This document shows positions 15,241 to 23,762 of a stretch of 64,000 nt of DNA, piece after piece (positions within the stretch are counted from its first letter, which is position 1; every line of letters starts with the position of its first letter). The notes under the pieces are model-generated. The model had not been told where the DNA came from. It was given only the letters and a program-made list of their open reading frames with translations, and did not search any database. The position numbers and the translations under genes are program-made. The stretch is from Planctomycetaceae bacterium. Lineage in GTDB: Bacteria; Planctomycetota; Planctomycetia; Gemmatales; Gemmataceae. The stretch is taken from the NCBI GenBank assembly GCA_013823135.1, contig PNLP01000004.1, positions 124,001-188,000 of the forward strand, given 5' to 3'.

Positions 15241-17202
15241 TCACTGGCATGGGTCGCACGTCGGGACGCACACGGGTACGTATCGCTTGACGCAGCAACT
15301 GACCGTGTACGGTTCCATCGTGCAGGTCGTGTGCGGCACCATTCGGCAGTGGGTCTCCGGAATCACCTTGCAGGTGGTTTTCGGAACGTATCGAATCTTC
15401 TCTTCACACACGTAGTTCACGCGGCACTGGCGAACCACGCATTGCCGTTGCTCACACACCATCCGACAGGTCGTCACCGGCACCTGGCGAACACACTGCT
15501 CTTGAACACACTCGGTCACGCATCGCGTTTCATAGCGAACGTGATCTTCCTTCACCATTCGACAAACCTGGTACGGCACCTTCCGGCACACTTGCTCAGG
15601 CACCATGTAGCAGTGTCGGCGAGTTTCGCACCGCACGTGCTGTTCTGGCACCATTCGGCAGGTCGTGTACGGGATCTGGCAGGTCTTAACCTCGCAAACT
15701 GTGTAGCAGCGTTTCTGGGTGACCATCCGCACGCATGTCTCGGGGACCATGCGGCAAGTTGTGTAGTTGCAGTAGCGGACGTGGTGCTCGGGAACCGTGT
15801 GGCAGCGAACACGCTGTTCACACCGAACGTGCTGTTCAGCTACCATCCGGCAGGTCGTGTACGGGATCTGGCAGACCTTCTCTTCTGGAACGGTGTAGCA
15901 ACGCGTCCGGGTTTCGTGCCGCACACACTGCTCTTGTACGACACGGCAAACGGTTCGTGTGCAGGTCTTCATCTCTGTCTGGCACACCTTGCGGCACACT
16001 GGCACTTGAACCGTCGTGCAGACTGGCTTGCACACCATCTTGCACTCACGCACGACACGGCACTCTTCAGTCGGAACCCAAACCTTCCGACACACTGTTC
16101 GCGGCGGGCACTGTACCTGCTCCTTGACCACTGAACCTGGGCAGTAGTGGCTTGTGCAGGTGCAGGGATCGAACACACACGTCCCCGGAAGTCGAACGCA
16201 ACGTGTCACCACCGGTCCTGGGATGCACTCGGTAACGGTTTCGTAGTGACCTGAGCAGACCTTCTCGACCCGCTCTGTGACCACTGGCTCACTGACGTAG
16301 GTCACTTTCGTTTGGGGAACGTAATCCACTTCTGTACGGTATGTCGTGATCGGAACGCAGTACGACTGGTGTTCCTGAACCGTGCGGCACACGGTGAACG
16401 GAATCGCGACCTGATACTGCTGCGTCTCGGTTCGGTAAGTCACATACCGGTGTTCGCGGACGTGCTGCTCATAGACCGGCTTCATCACGCAGTACGGTAT
16501 CTGGACCGTGTAAGGTTCCTGCACGGTCCGATAGGTCGTGTAAGGGATCGCACGCGTATGCTGCTCGTAAACAGGGCGGTTCACGGTGTACGTCACGGGA
16601 ACCTGGAACTGCTCCACTACTGGGCGTTGCACCGTGTACGAGTGCGTGCGTACATGCTGCTCGTAGACCGGCTTCATCACGCAGTACGGGATCTGAACCG
16701 TGTATTCCTGCACGGCTGGGCGGTAGCGGGTTTCCACCACGTCGCGGCAATAGGTCTCGTAGACTGGCCGCATTGTGCAGTACGGAATCGCAACCTGGAA
16801 CGTCCGCGTCACCGGTCGGTTCACGGTATAGGTGCGGCATTCCAGGTGCGTTTCCTGCACAGGCCGCTGGACCGTGTAATTGCGGACCGTGTCGTAGTAT
16901 TCCGTGACGGGCCGTTGCACCGTGTACCGCTCAGGGACACAGGTGGTTTCCTGCACGGTGCGGTATGTGGTGTAGGACTCGGGTTGGTAGCAAGTCTTGT
17001 AGACGGGCCGGTAGCAAACTTGTTCGTGCCGTTCCACCACAGCCTGGTATTGAACGGTATTTGTCTGAGGTGGGCAGCACTGTTCCGGTGCCACGCAACG
17101 CTTCGGATAGCGGCAGAGCCCGCAGTGTGCCGCCTCTGCGGGACTGGCGAATCCCGCCAGACCTCCCAGGGCTAGGAGCCAGGTCCCGAACGTCATCCTC
17201 AT
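15241..17202 (-). CDS. Large Cys-rich YTV-repeat protein (planctomycete cell-wall type)
   Basis: 653 residues from the ATG at 17202, which begins a signal peptide (MRMTFGTWLLALGGLAGFASPAEAAH). Almost the whole mature protein is made of about 35 short beta-like repeats. In the N-terminal half they read YTVQRPV, YTVNRPV, VQIPYCVMKPVYEQHV. In the C-terminal half they become Cys-rich (CQIPYTTCRMVPEQHVRCE). YTV-motif proteins are known from Rhodopirellula as components of the planctomycete proteinaceous cell wall, where disulfide links are thought to matter. The dense Cys pairs here fit extracellular cross-linking. The GT87 gene, the acyltransferase gene and dapF lie upstream on the same strand. 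Confidence 0.85.
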   Translation of the reverse strand: MRMTFGTWLLALGGLAGFASPAEAAHCGLCRYPKRCVAPEQCCPPQTNTVQYQAVVERHEQVCYRPVYKTCYQPESYTTYRTVQETTCVPERYTVQRPVTEYYDTVRNYTVQRPVQETHLECRTYTVNRPVTRTFQVAIPYCTMRPVYETYCRDVVETRYRPAVQEYTVQIPYCVMKPVYEQHVRTHSYTVQRPVVEQFQVPVTYTVNRPVYEQHTRAIPYTTYRTVQEPYTVQIPYCVMKPVYEQHVREHRYVTYRTETQQYQVAIPFTVCRTVQEHQSYCVPITTYRTEVDYVPQTKVTYVSEPVVTERVEKVCSGHYETVTECIPGPVVTRCVRLPGTCVFDPCTCTSHYCPGSVVKEQVQCPPRTVCRKVWVPTEECRVVRECKMVCKPVCTTVQVPVCRKVCQTEMKTCTRTVCRVVQEQCVRHETRTRCYTVPEEKVCQIPYTTCRMVAEQHVRCEQRVRCHTVPEHHVRYCNYTTCRMVPETCVRMVTQKRCYTVCEVKTCQIPYTTCRMVPEQHVRCETRRHCYMVPEQVCRKVPYQVCRMVKEDHVRYETRCVTECVQEQCVRQVPVTTCRMVCEQRQCVVRQCRVNYVCEEKIRYVPKTTCKVIPETHCRMVPHTTCTMEPYTVSCCVKRYVPVCVPTCDPCQ

Positions 17203-17510
17203 ATCGGTTCCCCCCGCGATGCACATCATGGTTACGGAGTCGGCGGGTTTGAGCCCGTTCTCCGACCACCTCAATGAAATGTGCAGCATAGATCGCGACG
17301 ATAACAGTGCTGTTGCCCGCTTCCCCCCAATGAACGTAAGCCCGGAACCAGAGGAATCCCTGTCACCGCGACTTACGGCATGTGCGGCGAAGATGCTCAG
17401 TCCGGTGCAACCGGTGCAGATGGTGTAGGTGGGGCTTGGCGAGTTGAAACTGACAGACAGTGGCGGGCAATCATTTGCCGGTTCAGCAGAAGTGAGTCTG
17501 GACGGAGAGA
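17203..17510 (-). other. Long leader between GT87 gene and YTV gene
   Basis: 308 bases with no convincing gene. It probably carries the promoter and untranslated leader of the YTV gene, with a GGGGGG-rich ribosome site just before 17202. I see no riboswitch-like structure. Confidence 0.35.
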
Positions 17511-19331
17511 TCACGCGGCCAGTTTTGTGGGCCGCTCTTCACCCCGGCAAAGAGCACAACCGCACCACAACCACAGGAGCAGCACCAGCGCGGTTTCCCA
17601 GGGGTAGTTCACCCCGGTATCGAATTGAACTTGGGGAGTCGAATATCCTGTCGCGCCGCTCGAAGATGTGGTCACCCGTGCGAAGTAGCCGAACCCGATC
17701 GTGCTCTTGAGTTCCATGCCACTGACCATGGTTTCGTAGCAGATCAGAAAGGCGAACATTGTGAAAGGGAATGAGCAGACGTAACCCAACAACTTGGGGC
17801 TGAGAATGGCTTGTGCCAAGTCGGGTGCTGTCAATTGACTGCTGACAGGGAGCGGGTTTGATTGTGGAACAAGAGTAAGGCTGAATACCCGAGTCCGGAG
17901 GAATCGAGCTGGTTCCGCAAACAGTACCGCACAACCCACCGCGGCGAGGAGCACATCGTAATACATGAAGCGGTAGCAGGTGAGATACGCCCCGAAGAAC
18001 AGGAACGCGATGCCCACGCCGGTCGTTCGGCGGCGATCCCCATACCACAGGTAGATCGTGGCGGTTGCACCCAGGACGATCGCCCAGAGGGTCCAGGCAA
18101 TCGCGAACGTCAGCCTGGTCTCGCGTTCTGATTCGGGTCGTGTGAAATCGTGGAGAATTCGCCGAGGAATCCCCTGGATGTCGCGGCTAAGGTGAATCCA
18201 GTTGGAGTTCACGTTGTAGAGTGCGGCAGCTTCCTTCCCGACTGTCAGCCAGTCGATCCAACCCTGTATCCCCACGAAGGGCACCGTTGCGGCCGCAAGC
18301 CCACAACCCGTCAGCACCATTGCCACACAGAACCGCCAGCGTCGCGTGAGTACGGGCACGAGGAAGAACGCCAAGCCCCACACCGGTTTGAACGCGAACA
18401 AACCCCAGACCGCACCGCCGGCGACGAAGTAGCCCCGCGATGCAAGTGCCCATCCCCAGACCACGATCGCGAGAGACACGGTTGGGTTTTGGGCGAGATC
18501 GAGACCCCCGCGTGTGCCGGGAAACAGAAAGAGTAGCAGCGTAGCCACCGACCACGGCACCCGATCATTCGTTAAAACTCGCACGCCGAGACCAGTCAGC
18601 ACCACCATGAGAACGCCGATAACCTGAAAGACGTGGTAGGCGACCTGAGGGCGGTCGATGAGGCCAATCGGCACATACAGAAAGGCATGTACGGGTGGGT
18701 ACAAGGGGCCGCCGACAGCGGGTTCCTTCACCTTCGCTTCAATTTCGGGAGTGACTTGATCGGCCGAGGCTTGCACGAGGGCAGCGGTCAACAGCGGATT
18801 GCCAAAGATGTCCACGCACAAGGGAGCAACACTGGCACCGCCGACCACCTTCCACTCCGCGGGGTCACGCCCCATGAACCAGTTCATGAGGTTATCTGCA
18901 TCGTGGCGAAGGTCGTCATCGGGTTTCGCCCAGCGTCGTTCCGACCCAGGAAGGTTGGCTTCCTGCCGAGTCATGAGCGACTCATTCTCGACCGGGAGGG
19001 AGGCCCGGAGAACCTGCCACTGCCGCTGCCGGTGGTACAGTTCTTTCGCGTGGCCCAGGACAACCATTCGGCCCATGAGCCACTGGCCGCCAAAATCGAT
19101 CTGCACGTATCCGCCGTTACCGTCGGCTCGTTTGCGTTCCTCAGGGAGTCGCTTGGGGTCGTCGAACCAAACCCATGCGTGCCAGAGGTAGAACGCACCT
19201 GCACAGAATGCCGCGAACCAGAGCAAAGCACTGATGGCTCGGGGCGTACCGATCCATGCCCAGAATCGCTTTGGGATCACGTATTCGCTGGTTTCAACCG
19301 CCTGCCGCACGCTCCACCCCCGCGACTTCAA
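17511..19331 (-). CDS. Polytopic GT87/DUF2029-type glycosyltransferase
   Basis: 606 residues, with about ten to twelve hydrophobic membrane segments and a large periplasmic loop near residues 60-200 (rich in charged residues: ENESLMTRQEANLP, HDADNLMNWFMGRD). The conserved core GYFVAGGAVWGLFAFKPVWGL is typical of DUF2029/GT87 polyprenol-phosphate-mannose-dependent transferases, which add sugars on the outer face of the inner membrane. The acceptor is unknown. The start at 19331 overlaps the end of the acyltransferase gene by 38 bases, so translation may be coupled; a later start cannot be excluded. Confidence 0.8.
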   Translation of the reverse strand: MKSRGWSVRQAVETSEYVIPKRFWAWIGTPRAISALLWFAAFCAGAFYLWHAWVWFDDPKRLPEERKRADGNGGYVQIDFGGQWLMGRMVVLGHAKELYHRQRQWQVLRASLPVENESLMTRQEANLPGSERRWAKPDDDLRHDADNLMNWFMGRDPAEWKVVGGASVAPLCVDIFGNPLLTAALVQASADQVTPEIEAKVKEPAVGGPLYPPVHAFLYVPIGLIDRPQVAYHVFQVIGVLMVVLTGLGVRVLTNDRVPWSVATLLLFLFPGTRGGLDLAQNPTVSLAIVVWGWALASRGYFVAGGAVWGLFAFKPVWGLAFFLVPVLTRRWRFCVAMVLTGCGLAAATVPFVGIQGWIDWLTVGKEAAALYNVNSNWIHLSRDIQGIPRRILHDFTRPESERETRLTFAIAWTLWAIVLGATATIYLWYGDRRRTTGVGIAFLFFGAYLTCYRFMYYDVLLAAVGCAVLFAEPARFLRTRVFSLTLVPQSNPLPVSSQLTAPDLAQAILSPKLLGYVCSFPFTMFAFLICYETMVSGMELKSTIGFGYFARVTTSSSGATGYSTPQVQFDTGVNYPWETALVLLLWLWCGCALCRGEERPTKLAA

Positions 19332-20058
19332 ATGTTCGCGAGGGATGTTCTACGACCGGAACGCGGGTGTGGAGAACTGTCGGAGGGAGAACAAGCCAGC
19401 CGTTGTCGGCCCAGTCCTGAGCCGCGGCAGTCAAGTTGTCGAGTTCGCTTTGGAGGTGCCGGGTGTGAGGCGTGAGCGCGTTGGAATAGAGCGACTGTGG
19501 GACCGTGATCGGTTGCCCGAACAAACACCGGACCCTGGAGAACGGGCGCGGCACTGCGAAAGAGTCCCAGCTGTTCATTCGCCAGGGCCGCCGGAACCCA
19601 ACACCGATCGGCACGATCCGCAGACCGGTTCGTGATGCAAGGTAAACAACGCCAGGTTGCACCTCGCGGCGTGGCCCGCGTGGGCCATCGGGAGTCACGG
19701 CTAGGTGCCCGGTTCCAGAACGAAGAAGTTCGCGAACTGCAGCGACTCCTCCACGACTCGTTGAGCCGTGAACGATTCGCATTCCTGTGGACGCGATGAA
19801 CGAACCCAGCAGCTTGCCGTCGGCGTGGCGACTCACGAGCGCGGAAACGCCGGGGTTCCCGAACCGGGCAATTGGGATGAGGAAGTTCTCGTGCCAGAGC
19901 GCGTAGATGAACGGCTCACGCTCGGGCGGTTGCAGCGGATCAACTGGAATGGGCCCAATGGAGCGTTGGTCGAACCGCAGCGTTGATGACAGCAGGCGGA
20001 CGATATGTGTGCCGACAAACCCAGCAGCAGCGATCACCCGGCGATCACGAATCTTCAT
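19294..20058 (-). CDS. DUF374 lysophospholipid acyltransferase-like protein
   Basis: 254 residues from the ATG at 20058 (MKIRDRRVIAAAGFVG). An N-terminal hydrophobic stretch (AAAGFVGTHIVRLLSSTL) suggests membrane attachment. Family motifs are ALWHENFLIP (the H-x4-D-like region), LVSRHADGKLL, GSTSRGGVAAVRELL and TPDGPRGPRREVQPG. DUF374 proteins resemble LPLAT acyltransferases of lipid A and phospholipid synthesis. The exact acceptor is not known. It lies 25 bases downstream of dapF and overlaps the GT87 gene, forming an envelope-synthesis operon. Confidence 0.82.
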   Translation of the reverse strand: MKIRDRRVIAAAGFVGTHIVRLLSSTLRFDQRSIGPIPVDPLQPPEREPFIYALWHENFLIPIARFGNPGVSALVSRHADGKLLGSFIASTGMRIVHGSTSRGGVAAVRELLRSGTGHLAVTPDGPRGPRREVQPGVVYLASRTGLRIVPIGVGFRRPWRMNSWDSFAVPRPFSRVRCLFGQPITVPQSLYSNALTPHTRHLQSELDNLTAAAQDWADNGWLVLPPTVLHTRVPVVEHPSRTFEVAGVERAAGG

Positions 20059-20083
20059 TGACCGCTCCCTGCCGGTTCTAGGC

Positions 20084-20932
20084 TCAATCGGGCCACTCCC
20101 CGGTGAACACTTCCGTTGCCGGGCCTGTCTTATACACGCAATTGTCCGTCTCAGACCAGTGCAGTTCGAGATCGCCACCAGGGAGGTGAGCAACCAGTTT
20201 TCGGTCCGTCCGACCCGTTAGCACACCTGCAACGCAGACCGCGCACGCACCGGTGCCACAGGCGAGCGTAATTCCGCTGCCTCGTTCCCAGGTCCGCATG
20301 GTCACTTCGCCACGGGAATGCACCTTCACGAAGTGCGCGTTCACTCGCCTTGGGAACGCCGGATGGTTCTCGATTTGGGGGCCAAACTCGGCAACAAGGT
20401 CGCGCTTGCCGACGAAGTAGTCTTCGCCCACAAAGAACACGGCATGCGGATTCCCCATCGACACACATGTTGCGTCGAACCGGACCCCTGCCATGCTGAG
20501 CCGTGCGTTGACAGGGGGATCGCCGGCAAGCGTCGTTGGAATGTCGGCAGACTTGAGAATTGGCTCGCCCATGTTCACGCGAACCCGATGAACCTTGTCG
20601 TTTTTGATTTCCAGGTCAACGGGTAGGATCCCGCGGCCGGTTTCGATGGTGAGTTGCGGCTTCCGTGCGATACCTTTGTCGTAAACGAACTTCGCCACGC
20701 AGCGCAGGCCATTGCCACACATCTCGGACTCGGAACCGTCCGCGTTGAACATCCGCATCCGCGCGTCGGCTCGCTCGCTGGGGCAGACAAGTATTAGCCC
20801 ATCGGAACCAATGCCGAAGTGTCGATCACTGACAACCCGGCTCAGCGCAGCGGGGTCGGCTGGCAGTGGGTTGCGAACGCAATCCACGTAGACATAATCG
20901 TTCCCAATCCCGTGCATCTTCACGAAACGCAT
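20084..20932 (-). CDS. dapF: Diaminopimelate epimerase
   Basis: 282 residues. It converts LL- to meso-diaminopimelate, for lysine and peptidoglycan synthesis. The two catalytic cysteines are in [10 protein letters not shown] (about residue 72) and [10 protein letters not shown] (about residue 222); the N-terminal [17 protein letters not shown] is typical. Its presence agrees with a peptidoglycan or lysine pathway in this planctomycete. First gene of a minus-strand row with the acyltransferase, the glycosyltransferase and, after a long leader, the YTV protein. Confidence 0.96.
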   Translation of the reverse strand: MRFVKMHGIGNDYVYVDCVRNPLPADPAALSRVVSDRHFGIGSDGLILVCPSERADARMRMFNADGSESEMCGNGLRCVAKFVYDKGIARKPQLTIETGRGILPVDLEIKNDKVHRVRVNMGEPILKSADIPTTLAGDPPVNARLSMAGVRFDATCVSMGNPHAVFFVGEDYFVGKRDLVAEFGPQIENHPAFPRRVNAHFVKVHSRGEVTMRTWERGSGITLACGTGACAVCVAGVLTGRTDRKLVAHLPGGDLELHWSETDNCVYKTGPATEVFTGEWPD

Positions 20933-21030
20933 GGTGCGGTTCCTGGTTAAGTGTGAAGATCGATCTTACCCGTTATTTGCCAGTCGAAAAGGCTCCACTC
21001 GTCATCAAGTGCCCAACGTACAATTTGGAG

Positions 21031-21390
21031 ATGGGCAAAGCAGCGGCGTCAACCCGAACGATCACCCTCATCCGCGAACCGGACGAGCGGGGCATCGGCG
21101 TGTTCTGCATCGCGATCAACGCGAGGACGCAGTTTTACACATTCCGTGAGGTTCCATGCGAAATCGGCGGGCGGGGCTTTGCCGTCCACCGGCTTGGGCA
21201 GGGTAACCTCTATCACGTTCGGGTTGGCGATCCCACAGACCGCTCTTGCGAGTGCATGGGATTTCTTCGGTGGGGCCACTGTAAACACGTCGCGGGATTG
21301 ACGGCACTCATCCGACAGGGGAAACTCCCGGCGATAGCCACTGCGCAATCGAGCCTTCCAGTTCCTTCGCAAACAGACTCCGGGGCATGA
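21031..21390 (+). CDS. Small SWIM zinc-finger protein
   Basis: About 119 residues from the ATG at 21031 (MGKAAASTRTITLIREPD); a GTG at 20953 would add 26 residues. The C-terminal half contains a SWIM-type zinc motif, CECMGFLRWGHCKHVAGL (CxC...HCKH), which binds DNA or proteins. The first half is a short beta-rich segment (GVFCIAINARTQFYTF). Related stand-alone SWIM proteins occur in planctomycetes without known function. Its last 83 bases overlap the convergent receiver-like gene on the other strand. Confidence 0.72.
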   Translation: MGKAAASTRTITLIREPDERGIGVFCIAINARTQFYTFREVPCEIGGRGFAVHRLGQGNLYHVRVGDPTDRSCECMGFLRWGHCKHVAGLTALIRQGKLPAIATAQSSLPVPSQTDSGA

Positions 21391-21691
21391 CACGGTCGCA
21401 ACCTGCTTGCCGTGCCGCTTTGAGGACATCCGCTTCGACGTGAGAGCCAAACGCGATCACCCGCGGCATCATAGCGCACACGGCTTTCAATTCCGCGAGC
21501 AAACCGAGCAGGTCGAGGCCTGGATTCTGCAAGTCGATAATCACGCCAGCGGGAGTGTGATCCCGAGCAAGCGAGAGGGCATCCGTCGGGGTCTTGGCCT
21601 GGCGCACCACCAACCCGGCTGCGCGGGCGGAGCCTGCCACTCGGCTGAAGAAGATCAGGTCGTCACACAGAACCAGCCCTTGTGGTATCAC
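21308..21691 (-). CDS. Receiver-like (CheY-fold) single-domain protein
   Basis: 127 residues. The pattern fits a response-regulator receiver: LVLCDDLIFFSRV (acidic pair at about 9-10), phospho-acceptor-like Asp in GVIIDLQNPGLD (about 53), VIAFGSH in the Thr/Ser position, and the switch Lys region replaced by DRVMPRSLF with Arg/Ser. The missing Lys suggests it may not signal classically. It follows the protease gene with a 4-base ATGA overlap, so the two are co-translated. The 3' end is antisense to the SWIM gene. Confidence 0.65.
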   Translation of the reverse strand: MIPQGLVLCDDLIFFSRVAGSARAAGLVVRQAKTPTDALSLARDHTPAGVIIDLQNPGLDLLGLLAELKAVCAMMPRVIAFGSHVEADVLKAARQAGCDRVMPRSLFAKELEGSIAQWLSPGVSPVG

Positions 21692-22971
21692 TTCTTCTCC
21701 TCCTTCTTGGCTCCAAGCCCCTGAGAATCGAGGAACACATTGAGTGCGTCCGCGAGACCGGCATCAAACTTCTTTTCGTTGAAGGCCGTCAGCAGGGTTT
21801 GCTTAACCTTCGTGACAGTCTCTTCGGAGACCTTACCCTTCGCAGCCTCGGCCAGATCGACGTAGAGCGATCCGGGACTCTTGTTGATCACGATGTAGAG
21901 TCCGACGATCTTTTCGGCCTTCACTCGCTCCTGTGCGAACTCCTTGAAGAACTTCGTTCGCTCGGCCGGTGACATTGCCTTGACCTTATCGGCATCCAGT
22001 TTGGGTGGGGTGGCGTAGGTCTCGATCATCAGGTCGAGCCCCTTCTCCTTCAGGAGTTTCTCGGCGGTCGCCTGGACCTTCGCCCACGCTTCCTCGGAGA
22101 AGAATTTGCCATCGTCCTTGCTCTTGAGTGGCGTTTCGCGGTGCGGCTTCTTGGGTGGGTCTTTCGCCTGCGTTTCAGCTGCGACTGTGTCGGTGGAACG
22201 GAGAGCCTGAACCGACCGGCGATTGATAAGCCGTTTCACCTCGGAGAGATCGACGAACGTGCTGAGCAGTTGCGCGTCGAGAGCCCCGCCTTGCGTAACA
22301 CCGACGAGTTCTCCCTTATCGTTGACCAGCGGGCCTCCGCTATCACCGGGGTTCGTCGGTGAGTCGGTCTCGATCACCTTTGCTTGAAAGTTCAGAGTGG
22401 TTCGTTCGTCGAGCTTCGCACGCCATTTCTTGCTGTAGACCTGCCGCACCTTGCCGGGAGTGTAAACCCACAACGCCCCGCTCTTCCCGGGGTTACCGAT
22501 CGAGTGAACGGTTTGTCCTGGGTCAGGGCTGCTCGCCGCGAGCGGAAGTTCCACGACCCCGTCAGGCACCTTATCGAGCCTTATGAGTGCCAGATCTCCT
22601 TCCTTGTCGAGTTCCACAACGTCGCCGGAGATCCCAAGCCTCGCGGCGTTGTCGAGGTAGTGCTTCCGATCGGAAATTGCTTTCTTGTCACCGCCGTAGC
22701 TCGGGAAAAACACCGTTGCACGCTTCACTTCCCCGACAACGTGATAGTTGGTCAAAACGAGTCGCCGACCTTTATCGACCAGTGACCCGGTGCCCGTGGC
22801 AAGCCTGCCACCGCCCCGGTCGGAATGAACCCAAACAGTTGAATGGAGAACCTGGCGGTAGACGTTCGCTCCAACATCGCCTTGTGCCGGGGTCGGCTCT
22901 GGCTTCACTTGAGCCATTGCGAGAGGGGAACTGGCCAGCAGCAATGCGAGCGACATGAGCGATCGAGACAT
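21688..22971 (-). CDS. Secreted trypsin-like serine protease with C-terminal TPM-like domain
   Basis: 427 residues from the ATG at 22971; signal peptide MSRSLMSLALLLASSPLAMAQ. An S1C/DegP-like protease domain (about 35-250) has an intact triad: H77 (TNYHVV), D126 (GDLALI), S211 (NPGDSGGPL). No PDZ domain follows. Instead, residues about 290-425 form an alpha/beta region (FFSEEAWAKVQATAEKLL, GLYIVINKSPGSLYVDLA) that resembles the TPM domain, a fold linked to protein quality control. It probably acts in the periplasm. Its stop overlaps the receiver-like gene. Confidence 0.8.
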   Translation of the reverse strand: MSRSLMSLALLLASSPLAMAQVKPEPTPAQGDVGANVYRQVLHSTVWVHSDRGGGRLATGTGSLVDKGRRLVLTNYHVVGEVKRATVFFPSYGGDKKAISDRKHYLDNAARLGISGDVVELDKEGDLALIRLDKVPDGVVELPLAASSPDPGQTVHSIGNPGKSGALWVYTPGKVRQVYSKKWRAKLDERTTLNFQAKVIETDSPTNPGDSGGPLVNDKGELVGVTQGGALDAQLLSTFVDLSEVKRLINRRSVQALRSTDTVAAETQAKDPPKKPHRETPLKSKDDGKFFSEEAWAKVQATAEKLLKEKGLDLMIETYATPPKLDADKVKAMSPAERTKFFKEFAQERVKAEKIVGLYIVINKSPGSLYVDLAEAAKGKVSEETVTKVKQTLLTAFNEKKFDAGLADALNVFLDSQGLGAKKEEKK

Positions 22972-23146
22972 GCGATCTCCCTGGTGTGGGTGTTGACCAG
23001 AATTATACCGTAACCGGGCTGTTGGACCCACATCGACCGAACGTCATGTTCGCGAGCAAGACATTCAAGACTGCGAATTGCGTTTCACATGGAAGATCAC
23101 ATCACGATTCCCAACACACGTTTGCGTTGGGAATCGATTCAACTGG

Positions 23147-23611
23147 CTACGCTACTGCGGGCGGCGGCACCAGTTCTTGATCGTATCGCTTCTGCAACAC
23201 CTGCAGAGCCGCGACATCAAGCGTGGGGGCGGCGAACAACCGTTCGAGTTCGCGGAAGTATTCGTGCTGGTTTCCCGACGGGGTGAACAAGACCAGAACA
23301 CGTGCTCGACCCGGGCCTGGGTTCGAGAACCCGTGATGGAGGCCACGAGGCACGAATGCCACGGACCCGGCTCGCCGAAGGAATTTCTTCCCGTCAACAA
23401 AGAACTCGATCTCTCCCTCGGCAACGTATAGCGTTTCATCCAGCGTATGGTGCACGTGGTAGTCGATCGTCGCGGTACCCATCGTGAGTTCATACATCTC
23501 GAAGGTGCCACCGTTTTGCGGCCCGATTACTCGAGCGGTGATCGAGAACGGGCCGGCGACGTACTGCTCACCATCGGTCGCTGAAAGGATCGACGCTTGT
23601 GGAATGGACAT
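23147..23611 (-). CDS. Single-domain cupin protein
   Basis: 154 residues from the ATG at 23611, preceded by AGGAG. Cupin motif 1 is seen as YHVHHTLDETLYVAEGEIEF (His and Glu metal ligands) and motif 2 as PRGLHHGFSNPG. Small cupins of this kind may be isomerases, dioxygenases or sugar/ligand binding proteins; the sequence does not decide. No operon partner lies close by. Confidence 0.78.
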   Translation of the reverse strand: MSIPQASILSATDGEQYVAGPFSITARVIGPQNGGTFEMYELTMGTATIDYHVHHTLDETLYVAEGEIEFFVDGKKFLRRAGSVAFVPRGLHHGFSNPGPGRARVLVLFTPSGNQHEYFRELERLFAAPTLDVAALQVLQKRYDQELVPPPAVA

Positions 23612-23762
23612 GCTGGCTCCTGGGTGGCGGAACGGACGAACATATCCTAGCCAATGAGTCCACCGCCTCAAAGCATCGATCGTCGATTCCAACTGACAAC
23701 CGCCATTGTGAGTCTACGTCCGACCGAGTGCCAGCTCGGGTCGTCGCGAGTACCATGCTGAT

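Noticed and set aside
15190..17175. Long plus-strand frames opposite the YTV gene (for example His/Val-rich 15190-16134 and 16312-17175)
   Set aside because: Their repeated His/Arg/Leu composition is the complement of the YTV repeat codons; no signal peptide, start site or family is seen.
15241..17202. CRISPR-like periodicity in the YTV gene and in the palindromic elements
   Set aside because: The periodicity is coding (YTV repeats) or tandem heptamers/16-mers within hairpin arms; there are no constant repeats separated by unique spacers of equal length.
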